Assembly: GCA_901538445.1 (NCBI GenBank)
Contig: LR594584.1
Coordinates: 4,371,006 to 4,435,005, forward strand
DNA: 64,000 bases
Direction of reading: 5' to 3'
Source: Gemmataceae bacterium
Lineage (GTDB): Bacteria > Planctomycetota > Planctomycetia > Gemmatales > Gemmataceae
A program made the translations under genes and the position numbers. Shown piece by piece: positions 43,034-50,063 of the stretch; position 1 is the first letter of the stretch, and every line of letters begins with the position of its first letter. The notes beneath the pieces were generated by a model, which did not search any database, was not told where the DNA came from, and worked only from the letters and a program-made list of their open reading frames with translations.

Positions 43034-44422
43034 ATGCCGATTTCCGTGCGGTGCCCGACGTGCGACCGTGGACACAAGGCCCCGGACCGCGCCGCGGGTC
43101 ACACCCTAAAGTGTCTGGCGTGCGGTCACCCGATGGCCGTGCCCGAACTCGACCCCGCGGACATCCTCCTGAATGAGGAGCAAACGGAACCTGCGCCGGC
43201 ACCGCCGCCGAGCGACGAGGAGGACGACACGACGCCGCTGCCGTTCGAAGCGCCGTCCACGGCGGATGAACCGCCGCGGAGGCCGAAGCCGCGGAAGCCG
43301 AAATCGAAGCCGGACCTCGCGACTCTGCCGCCGCTGACCACGAACGACCCGCCCCTGTGGCGGCGCCACCTCCACTGGCTGCTCGTCTTCGCGATGCTGC
43401 CGCTCGTCGTCTCGCTGCTCGCGAAGGGCAACGACGCCGACCTGCTCCAGCGCCTCGCCGAGTCGCTCCGCGACGCGCCGCCGGACGTGCAGGTCCGGTT
43501 CGAGAGCGCAATCGAGTCGAAGGACGGGGTCGAGCTCGACGACATCATCAACATCTTCCCCGGGCACCGGCTCAAGGGGGCGTGGCTGTCGCGGGACACG
43601 CACGCGCACTGGGTGATGGCCCTGGCCGCGACGGCCGCCTACCTCGTGTTCTTCATGTTCCTCGCGTCCGACGGCTCGGCGAAGCCGACCGACGTGCTGG
43701 CCGTCGGGCTCTTCACCGCAACCGTGGGCATCGGGGTCCTGCTGCTCGTGCAGTTCATCGCCTCGGCCACCGGCGGGCGGTTCTTTGTCGGCAAGGGGCT
43801 GTTGATCCTCCTCCTCGCCGTCTTCAAGTTCATCGCCTTCTCCTACAACGCGGCGATGGACCCTGAGAACGGGTTCCTCCTCAGCTTCGTCGGCTTCACG
43901 CTCGGGGTCGGGCTCTGCGAGGAGCTGGTCAAGGCGACGCCCTTGTTCCGCCACCGCTCGACCGACGAGGGCAAGACGTGGCGCGGGCTGTTCATCTGGG
44001 GGCTCGCTTCGGGTGCGGGGTTCGGCATCGCCGAGGGGATCCTGTACTCCGGCCGGTACTACAACGGCGTCAGCGGCCCCGGCATCTATTTCGTTCGGTT
44101 CGTCTCGTGCGTCGCGCTGCACGCCGTATGGTCCGGGTCGGTCGCCATCACGCTGTACCTCTGCCGCGGCCTGTTCGACCGGGCCGAGCACTGGCGCGAC
44201 TGGATCGTGCCCGTGCTGGTCGTGATCGGGGTTCCGATGGTGCTCCACGGGCTGTACGACACGAGCTTGAAGCGCGACATGAACTGGCTGGCGGTGGTCG
44301 TGGCCGCGGCGAGCTTCGGCTGGCTCGCGTTCCTCAGCAGCCGACTGTACTCAGGCGACGACGCACAGGCCCACCAGGAGATGCTCGCGGAGTACGCCCG
44401 CCGCCGGAAGGCCATGCGGTGA
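43034..44422 (+). CDS. PrsW-family intramembrane protease with N-terminal zinc ribbon
   Basis: 462 aa. It begins with a zinc ribbon VRCPTCDRGHKAPDRAAGHT then CLAC, followed by a disordered Pro/Glu linker to residue 115. Eight or so membrane segments follow. PrsW family motifs are present in order: CEELVKATPLF (Glu-Glu), GAGFGIAEGILYSG, ALHAVWSGSVAITLYL and HGLYDT. PrsW in Bacillus cleaves an anti-sigma factor; here the target is unknown. GTG 43031 directly ahead is an alternative start. It is convergent with the RNA ligase gene across a strong terminator hairpin. Confidence 0.88.
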   Translation: MPISVRCPTCDRGHKAPDRAAGHTLKCLACGHPMAVPELDPADILLNEEQTEPAPAPPPSDEEDDTTPLPFEAPSTADEPPRRPKPRKPKSKPDLATLPPLTTNDPPLWRRHLHWLLVFAMLPLVVSLLAKGNDADLLQRLAESLRDAPPDVQVRFESAIESKDGVELDDIINIFPGHRLKGAWLSRDTHAHWVMALAATAAYLVFFMFLASDGSAKPTDVLAVGLFTATVGIGVLLLVQFIASATGGRFFVGKGLLILLLAVFKFIAFSYNAAMDPENGFLLSFVGFTLGVGLCEELVKATPLFRHRSTDEGKTWRGLFIWGLASGAGFGIAEGILYSGRYYNGVSGPGIYFVRFVSCVALHAVWSGSVAITLYLCRGLFDRAEHWRDWIVPVLVVIGVPMVLHGLYDTSLKRDMNWLAVVVAAASFGWLAFLSSRLYSGDDAQAHQEMLAEYARRRKAMR

Positions 44423-44424
44423 CC

Positions 44425-44469
44425 GCGGAGGGCTCGGCGTGGGCACGATGCCCACGCCGAGCCCTCCGC
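44425..44469. terminator. Bidirectional terminator between convergent genes
   Basis: A perfect 21-bp inverted repeat (44425-44445 with 44449-44469, three-base loop) fits exactly between the PrsW stop and the RNA ligase stop. No T-run is present on either side, but position and strength suggest termination from both directions. Confidence 0.65.
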
Positions 44470-44474
44470 TGGCA

Positions 44475-45752
44475 TCACCCGCGGATCTTCGCCACCGCCT
44501 CGCGGGCCTCGTTCGGGTTCGCGGCGATCTTGCGGACGGCGGCCAGGTCGAGCGCGTTGTCGAACGCCGCGAACAGCAATGGCCGGAGCGGGAACTTCAC
44601 CGCACGCGCCGCGAAGCACTTCCGCAGCACACGCGGGTCGGCACCGGCTCCCGCCTCGGCCTTCGCATCGGCGAGCAAGCGCGAAGCAATCTCCAGTCCC
44701 CACTCGCGGAGCACTTCGCAGTCGGCGAGGTACGCGGCGTGTGCGTCGAAGTGCTCGCGGTAGAACTCCAGCACCTCCTCGGGCACCTGCTCCCGGCCGA
44801 GGCCGCGGAGGTGCGCCTCGAAGTTCGCCCAGTCGCGGAACCGCGGGTCGGCGTCGATCAGTTCGGCCGTTCGCGGGTAGGTGCAGGTGACGACAAGCTT
44901 CAGCACCCGCAGGTAGTCCGGCGACTTCACCTTCACCCGGTACACGACCCGGTGCCCGTGCTCGATGGTGATGACCGTCCCCTCGTGGTCGGTCCCGGCC
45001 AGCGACGCGAGCAGCGCGTCGATCTGCTCGCCCAGCGCCGCGCCCGGCGGCGCGAACTCGTCCACGACCGCCAGGCCGAGCGCCGCCGCGAGTTCGCGCA
45101 CCTCGCGGTACGTGCGGTAGCGGAAGTCGCGGCGGTCGAAGCACGCGAGCAGCACGAGGTCTTCGCGGTCGCCGTAGTTCGTGATGACCCGCGTCTCGGG
45201 GTGCAGGAACTCGAACACCAGCGTGACGCCGTCGAGGTCCGGCCGCGGCTCGCACAGCGCCGGGTAGCACTGCGCCGCGAGCCGGCGGGCCGTACCGAGG
45301 AAGTCGAAGTTCCGCGCGCGTTCGGGCGCGTCCTCGTCCTGCGCGCCGAACCGCGGGCCGCCCTCGATCATCCCGCGGGTGGTGAACACCACGCGGCCGT
45401 CGAACTGGAACCGCTGGACCAGCGTGCCGTCGAGCTTGTGGAGGAAGTGCAGCCGGGCGTCGGGCTCGGCCGCGATCCCGGCGAGGTCCGCGACCGACAC
45501 GGACTTCTCGCCGAGGTTGTAGATCTTCACGAGCGGCAGCGACACGACCTCGAACGGGTCGCGGCGGTACACGAGCCCTTTCGCGAAGAGCTGGTGCGGT
45601 TCCTGCGGCGTGAACAACCCCGCGGCGGCATTGGCGAGCACGAGCGGCCCGGCCTGGCGGCGGACGAGCAGCGGGTCGGCGTCGATCGCCGCGAGGAGTT
45701 CGGCGGTGCGGGTGCGGAGGTCGTCGAGGAGGTGGTCGAGCCGGAGGTTCAT
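44475..45752 (-). CDS. T4 Rnl1-type RNA ligase
   Basis: 425 aa. Covalent nucleotidyltransferase motifs are readable in order. The adenylated lysine is in motif I, K106-L-D-G within FLHKLDGTLVQRF. FTTRGMIEG follows. Motif III is TLVFEFLHPETRVI, motif IV is HEGTVIT, and motif V is YRVKVKSPDYL. The layout and spacing match bacteriophage T4 Rnl1 and its bacterial relatives, which rejoin cleaved RNA ends using ATP. In phage the job is repair of tRNA cut by host anticodon nucleases; in a planctomycete the target is unknown. The start at 45752 has GGAG upstream; the longer frame runs into a palindrome. Its gene points the same way as the ole genes but is separated from them by that palindrome. Confidence 0.82.
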   Translation of the reverse strand: MNLRLDHLLDDLRTRTAELLAAIDADPLLVRRQAGPLVLANAAAGLFTPQEPHQLFAKGLVYRRDPFEVVSLPLVKIYNLGEKSVSVADLAGIAAEPDARLHFLHKLDGTLVQRFQFDGRVVFTTRGMIEGGPRFGAQDEDAPERARNFDFLGTARRLAAQCYPALCEPRPDLDGVTLVFEFLHPETRVITNYGDREDLVLLACFDRRDFRYRTYREVRELAAALGLAVVDEFAPPGAALGEQIDALLASLAGTDHEGTVITIEHGHRVVYRVKVKSPDYLRVLKLVVTCTYPRTAELIDADPRFRDWANFEAHLRGLGREQVPEEVLEFYREHFDAHAAYLADCEVLREWGLEIASRLLADAKAEAGAGADPRVLRKCFAARAVKFPLRPLLFAAFDNALDLAAVRKIAANPNEAREAVAKIRG

Positions 45753-45776
45753 GTGCGGTCCGAGCAGAAGACAGAG

Positions 45777-45887
45777 TGATCCGCAGATTACGCAGAGGGG
45801 CACAGATTTGAAGACAGAACAGGTTCGATCCGAACTCTGCTGCGTCTGGTATTTCAATCTGTGTCCATCTGCGTAGCCTGCGGATCA
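45777..45887. repeat. Palindrome of the ACGCAGA/CACAGATTT family
   Basis: Imperfect inverted repeat of about 32 nt (45777-45809 with 45856-45887), reading TGATCCGCAGATTACGCAGA from the left and its near-complement on the right. It is the same family as 39812-39920. It lies between the oleD stop and the RNA ligase start. Confidence 0.82.
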
Positions 45888-45928
45888 GCACTCTTCTTTG
45901 GACCCCGCGGGCGGCAAAGAGGTTCGCG

Positions 45929-46924
45929 TCAGGTGCCGCCGGCGCGCAGGCGCTCGCCGAGGCGCTTCAGCCCCTCGTCCACCGACACAACCGGGACGTA
46001 CCCGAGGTCGCGCCGCGCCGCGGAGATGTCGTACCAGTGCGAGGTTGAGAGTTGCGAGGCGACGAACCGCGTCATCGGCGGCTCGGCCGACAGCCGGAAC
46101 AGCCAGTACAGTCGCTCGAAGAAGCGCCCGGCGAACCGGGCCTTCCACGCGCTCACGGTGCGCGTCACCGGCGGCAGCCCGGCCTCGGCGAGGACGCGGT
46201 CGATGAACCCCCACAGGTCCACAGGCTCGCCGTTCGAGAGGAAGTACGCCTTGCCCGCGACTGGCGAGCCCGGTTCGAGGCGCTCGGCGGCGTTCAGGTG
46301 CGCCTGCGCCGCGTTGTCGATGTACGTGACGTCCACCATGAGCGGCCGTTTGCCGATGCGGCGCAACTTACCCGCACGGGCACGAGCGATGATGCGCGGC
46401 ACGAGGTGCGGGTCGCCGGGGCCGAAGATGAGGTGCGGCCGCAGCGCGACGGTGGCGAGGTCCGGGCCGTTCGCGGCGAGCACGGCCTTCTCGGCGACGG
46501 CCTTCGACTCGGGGTAGTGCGCCTCGAACCGTTTTGGATAAGGCAGCGACTCGTCGGCCCCCTCGTTGTCGCCGCCGGAGTGGACGACGCTCGGCGTGCT
46601 GGTGTACACGAGCCGCCGCACGCCGTGCTTCTTGCACGCGGCGATCACGTTCTCGGTGCCGGTGACGTTCGTGCCGAAGAAGTCGGCGTACCGGCCCCAG
46701 GCCCCGGCCTTCGCGGCAACGTGGAACACGACGTCGCACCCCGCGACCGCCCGCTCGACGTCGGCCGCGTTCTCCAGGTTGCCGAGGACTTGCTCGACGC
46801 CGAGTTCATCGAGCCACGGGTACGCCGACCGCGTGAACGACCGCACCTCGTCGCCGCGCTGCCGCAGCAACCGAACGATCTCGCCGCCGAGGAACCCGCC
46901 GCCGCCGGTGACCAGGGCTTTCAT
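45929..46924 (-). CDS. oleD: OleD-like NAD(P)H-dependent 2-alkyl-3-oxoacid reductase
   Basis: 331 aa short-chain dehydrogenase of the extended/3-beta-HSD type. The nucleotide-binding loop is TGGGGFLGGEIVRLLRQRG; the catalytic Tyr-x3-Lys is in HYPESKAVAEKAV, and an upstream Ser lies in YTSTPSVVHSGG. RPHLIFGPGDPHLVPRIIAR is the family block that follows. OleD reduces the beta-keto acid from OleA to the beta-hydroxy acid in head-to-head hydrocarbon synthesis. The gene is last in the ole set and its ATG overlaps the oleC stop (ATGA), so it is translationally coupled. Identity as OleD rests mainly on context; the fold alone would also fit a sterol or sugar epimerase. Confidence 0.88.
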   Translation of the reverse strand: MKALVTGGGGFLGGEIVRLLRQRGDEVRSFTRSAYPWLDELGVEQVLGNLENAADVERAVAGCDVVFHVAAKAGAWGRYADFFGTNVTGTENVIAACKKHGVRRLVYTSTPSVVHSGGDNEGADESLPYPKRFEAHYPESKAVAEKAVLAANGPDLATVALRPHLIFGPGDPHLVPRIIARARAGKLRRIGKRPLMVDVTYIDNAAQAHLNAAERLEPGSPVAGKAYFLSNGEPVDLWGFIDRVLAEAGLPPVTRTVSAWKARFAGRFFERLYWLFRLSAEPPMTRFVASQLSTSHWYDISAARRDLGYVPVVSVDEGLKRLGERLRAGGT

Positions 46925-48783
46925 GCAGGGGACTCCACGGGCACCTGCAGCTTCCAGTTCGGACCGAGCTTCTTATCCGCCCACACCGCCAACTTCTCGC
47001 GGAAAATCTTCGAGTTGTGCCGCACATCCACGGGGAATGTGTCGGGGTGAATGAGGAACGTCGTGATCTGCTCTGTGTGGAAGGTCGCCCCGGCCCGCAG
47101 GCGAAGGCACTCTTCGATCACTTCGCGAGTGAGACCCTTAGATTTCGGATACGGCCAGTTCGGTTTCTCGACACATAGAACCGGGTACGTAATGCCACTC
47201 CGGGTCACTCCGACGAGAGCCGTTCGACCGATGTACTTCCCGAAGTTGAACACAGGCTCCACCATGTCGGTGAACAACGTGCCGTGCGGGGTGACGACGC
47301 GGTGCGACTTGCGGCCGCAGAACCACAGGCGGCCGGTGTCGTCGATGTAGCCGACGTCGCCCATGCGGTGCAGCACCTCGCCCGTTCGCGGATCGCGGAT
47401 CTTTGCAATCGCCGTCGCCTCGGGCCGGTTGAAGTAGCGGCGTGTCACCACCGGCCCGCGGACGACGAACTCGCCGATCTCGCCGGGCGGCAACTTCAGA
47501 GCGTCGGACCACTCCGCGATCGGCTCGTCGGAGATCGCGATGACGCTGACCTCCATCCCCGGCACCGGCCGACCGACGCACACGCCCTTGCCCTGGTCGG
47601 TGAGGTGCCGCGTCTCGGCGAGGATCTCGCGGCTGCCGATGTTTGCCACCGGTAGCGCTTCGGTCGCGCCGTACGGAGTGAACACCTGCGCCGACTCGGG
47701 GAGCAGCCTCACGAACCGCTCCAGCGACGCGGCCGACGCCGGCGCACCGGCCGAGATCACACGGCGGAGCTTGGCGAGTTGCACCGCAGGGTTCTTGCCC
47801 TCTCCCCTTGCGGGAGAGGGTGGCGGCGCTTCGCCGCCGGGTGAGGGGTGAGCGATAGCACGGGGTGTTGCTTCACCCCTCACCCGGCCGCTCGAAGACT
47901 CGCGGCCACCCTCTCCCGCAAGGGGAGAGGGCGAAGACGCCCAGTCACCGAGGCGCCGGATCACCGCGGGCGAGCCGAACATGTTCGTCACGCCGAACTG
48001 CCGGATCTGCGCCACGGCTTTTCGCGGGTCGATCTGTGCCGGCCGCGTCGGGTTCATGTCGGGGATCACGCACGTCATCCCGAGCGCCGGGCCGAACAGC
48101 GCGAACAGCGGGAACGTGCAGAGGTCGATCTCGCCCGGCTCGATGCCGTACACCGCCTTCAGCGCCTCGACCTGCGCCGCGAAGATGCCGTGCGTGTACT
48201 CGGCCCCCTTCGCCACGCCGGTGCTGCCGCTCGTGAACAGGATGGCCGCCGGCTCGTCCCGCGTCACGTCGGGAATGTGGTAAGGGCCGCGCGACTTGCC
48301 GTACCTCCGCAACCCGGCGAGCGAGCGGTCGCACAGGAACCGCCACCGGCCGACGTTCACCGTCGTGCGAAGCGTCTTCTTGCCCCACCGCAGGACGCGA
48401 CGCGCGGCGTGCGCCTTCGGGATGCCGACGAACGCCTCGGGCTCGGCGTCGGCGAGGCACCGGCCGAGGTTCTTCACGCCCATGCCGGGGTCGATGAGCA
48501 CCGGCACCGCGGCGACCTTGAACAGCGCAAACGTCAGCGCGAAGAAGTCCGGCGACGGCGGCACCATGAGCGCCGTGCGGGTGCCGCGGACGATGCCGGC
48601 GTCAACCAGACCGTGCGCGATCGCGTCGGCATCGGAGTTCAACTCGGCGAACGTGACCGAGAGGTGTTCCGACGCGCCCTCGGGCTTCACGCCGCGGCGC
48701 GGGAAGTGGACGGCGACCTGCGCCGGGTGGTCGGCCGCCATCCGGGCGAGGTGCGAGGCGACGTTGAGAGAGGCATCACGCAC
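46921..48783 (-). CDS. oleC: OleC-like beta-lactone synthetase (AMP-dependent ligase)
   Basis: 620 aa from GTG 48783. An adenylate-forming enzyme with the ATP loop LFTSGSTGVAKGAEYTHG, the core RRVISAGAPASAASLERF, TPYGATEALPVANIGSREI, and the hinge region YIDDTGRLWFCGRKSHRVVT. OleC converts 2-alkyl-3-hydroxy acids to beta-lactones. Residues about 284-329 (SPSPLAGEGGRESSSGRV...) are foreign to the family and come from an in-frame palindromic repeat at 47797-47932, placed just before the RRVISAGAP core. The enzyme without this insert would be about 575 aa, the usual OleC length. It ends in the ATGA overlap with oleD. Confidence 0.92.
   Translation of the reverse strand: MRDASLNVASHLARMAADHPAQVAVHFPRRGVKPEGASEHLSVTFAELNSDADAIAHGLVDAGIVRGTRTALMVPPSPDFFALTFALFKVAAVPVLIDPGMGVKNLGRCLADAEPEAFVGIPKAHAARRVLRWGKKTLRTTVNVGRWRFLCDRSLAGLRRYGKSRGPYHIPDVTRDEPAAILFTSGSTGVAKGAEYTHGIFAAQVEALKAVYGIEPGEIDLCTFPLFALFGPALGMTCVIPDMNPTRPAQIDPRKAVAQIRQFGVTNMFGSPAVIRRLGDWASSPSPLAGEGGRESSSGRVRGEATPRAIAHPSPGGEAPPPSPARGEGKNPAVQLAKLRRVISAGAPASAASLERFVRLLPESAQVFTPYGATEALPVANIGSREILAETRHLTDQGKGVCVGRPVPGMEVSVIAISDEPIAEWSDALKLPPGEIGEFVVRGPVVTRRYFNRPEATAIAKIRDPRTGEVLHRMGDVGYIDDTGRLWFCGRKSHRVVTPHGTLFTDMVEPVFNFGKYIGRTALVGVTRSGITYPVLCVEKPNWPYPKSKGLTREVIEECLRLRAGATFHTEQITTFLIHPDTFPVDVRHNSKIFREKLAVWADKKLGPNWKLQVPVESPA
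47797..47932. repeat. 133-bp palindromic element in frame inside oleC
   Basis: The outer arms 47797-47824 and 47905-47932 form a perfect 28-bp inverted repeat. An inner perfect 15-bp inverted repeat begins CCGGGTGAGGGGTGA. It is the same element as at 22014-22146 and 58571-58848. The reading frame of oleC runs through without a stop. Confidence 0.9.
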
Positions 48784-48795
48784 GCGAACGTCCCC

Positions 48796-49083
48796 TCACT
48801 CCGACTTCTGCTGAGCTGCACGACGCCGTAGTGCAGGGGTTGGCGTGAACCGAATCGCCCCTTTCGCAGGGATCGTGATTCGCGCTCCAGTTCGCGGGTT
48901 ACGACCACGCTTCTCTCGTCGCGTGTAGACCTCAAACGTCGCGAAGTCGGCTACGGATACCGGTGCGCCAGAGAGAATCGTCTCGGCGATCGCACCGAAC
49001 ACTTGCTGGATCAGTTCAGCCGCCCGATCTTCAGTCGTGCCCGAGGCTCGGGCCACAGCCGCAACGAGTTCGGGTGAGGTCAT
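48796..49083 (-). CDS. HU/IHF-family DNA-binding protein
   Basis: 95 aa from ATG 49083. A GTG at 49092 overlaps the oleB stop as GTGA and is an alternative start, giving 98 aa. The HU arm is clear: VSVADFATFEVYTRREKRGR then NPRTGARITIPAKGAIRFTP. The dimerisation helices precede it (AAVARASGTTEDRAAELIQQ). HU bends DNA and organises the nucleoid. Its place between oleB and oleC in a lipid gene set is unusual; whether it serves that operon or is simply carried along is not known. The C-terminus is basic (RRRAAQQKSE). Confidence 0.9.
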   Translation of the reverse strand: MTSPELVAAVARASGTTEDRAAELIQQVFGAIAETILSGAPVSVADFATFEVYTRREKRGRNPRTGARITIPAKGAIRFTPTPALRRRAAQQKSE

Positions 49084-49088
49084 GTCCG

Positions 49089-50063
49089 TCACCGAATCGG
49101 GTGCCTGGCGAGGAACTCGCGGACGAGCGGGATCACCTCGTCGCCGGCGTCTTCGAGCAGGTAGTGCCCGCAGTCGGGCCAGGTGCGGGTCTCAGCGTGC
49201 GGGAAGTACCGCTGCCAGTCGGCCAGGAAGTGCCGGTCGAACACGAAGTCGCGCATGCCCCACAGGAGCAGCGTCGGCACGTTCGCGAACTTCGACAGTG
49301 ACAGCGCGGTGTCGCGGACGATGTCGTACCCCGGGTCGCGCTCGCCCAGCGGGATCGTCTGCACGAACTTGAGCACCGCGACGCGGTGCTCGGGCGAGTC
49401 GTACGGCTTCAGGTACATCTGGCGCACGTCGACCGGGAGCGGCCTGCGGGTGACGCACCACTTCGCGGCGACGCGGCAAAAGGCGTTCTTCTGGAGGATG
49501 AGCCACGCGCCGAGCCGGGTGTTGCGGCCGAGCCACAGCGACCACGGGAACGGCTTCGACTTCGGCAGCGGGAACGCGCCGGTGTTCGTCGCGACGATCC
49601 GCTTCACGCGCTCGGGGTGCCGGGCCGCGAACGCCATCCCGATCATCCCGCCCCAGTCCTGCACCACGAGCGTGAGGTTCTCGCGCAGGCCGAGGTGGTC
49701 GAGCAGCGCTTCGAGGTCGTCGACCCGCGACTTCAGCGCATAGTCGTAGGCAGTGACCGGCGGCTTGTCGGAGAGCCCGCAGCCGATGTGGTCCGGCGCG
49801 ACGCAGCGGTGCGTGTCGCGCAGCGCGAGGACGAGGTTGCGGTAGTAGTAGCTCCACGTCGGGTTGCCGTGGACCATGACGATCGGGTCGCCCGAGCCCT
49901 GGTCGAGGTAACTCATCGCGCCGGCCGGCCGCGGGAAGCGGTGGGGCGTGAAGGGGTACGCGGCCGAATTCGGAGTTCGGAGTTCGGAGTTCGGAATCAC
50001 AGCGACGCCACGGTCCAAGGTTTCATTCCGCATTCCGCGTTCCGCACTCCGAATTGATGTCAC
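49089..50063 (-). CDS. oleB: OleB-like beta-lactone decarboxylase (haloalkane dehalogenase fold)
   Basis: Alpha/beta hydrolase of the haloalkane-dehalogenase subfamily: MVHGNPTWSYYYRNLV (oxyanion/halide-type loop), VVQDWGGMIGMAFAARHPER with the nucleophile Asp, and the late His in DCGHYLLED. OleB opens the OleC-made beta-lactone with loss of CO2 to give the cis-olefin. The family-like part begins at AYPFTPHRFPRPAGAMSYLD; the 35 or so residues before it are encoded by a palindrome. GTG 50063 overlaps the oleA stop (GTGA), the most likely start by coupling; ATG 50033 is an alternative inside the repeat. Confidence 0.88.
   Translation of the reverse strand: MTSIRSAERGMRNETLDRGVAVIPNSELRTPNSAAYPFTPHRFPRPAGAMSYLDQGSGDPIVMVHGNPTWSYYYRNLVLALRDTHRCVAPDHIGCGLSDKPPVTAYDYALKSRVDDLEALLDHLGLRENLTLVVQDWGGMIGMAFAARHPERVKRIVATNTGAFPLPKSKPFPWSLWLGRNTRLGAWLILQKNAFCRVAAKWCVTRRPLPVDVRQMYLKPYDSPEHRVAVLKFVQTIPLGERDPGYDIVRDTALSLSKFANVPTLLLWGMRDFVFDRHFLADWQRYFPHAETRTWPDCGHYLLEDAGDEVIPLVREFLARHPIR
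49967..50055. repeat. Palindrome at the oleA/oleB junction, read as the OleB N-terminus
   Basis: The 31-nt imperfect arms 49967-49997 (repeated TTCGGAG) and 50025-50055 (repeated ATTCCGC/ACTCCG) flank a 27-base centre. It starts four bases inside the oleA stop region and lies in frame with oleB. Confidence 0.8.

Noticed and set aside
45753-45857. Upstream extension of the RNA ligase reading frame
   Set aside because: The extra residues come from a palindrome, and a good ribosome site with ATG exists at 45752 where the family sequence begins.
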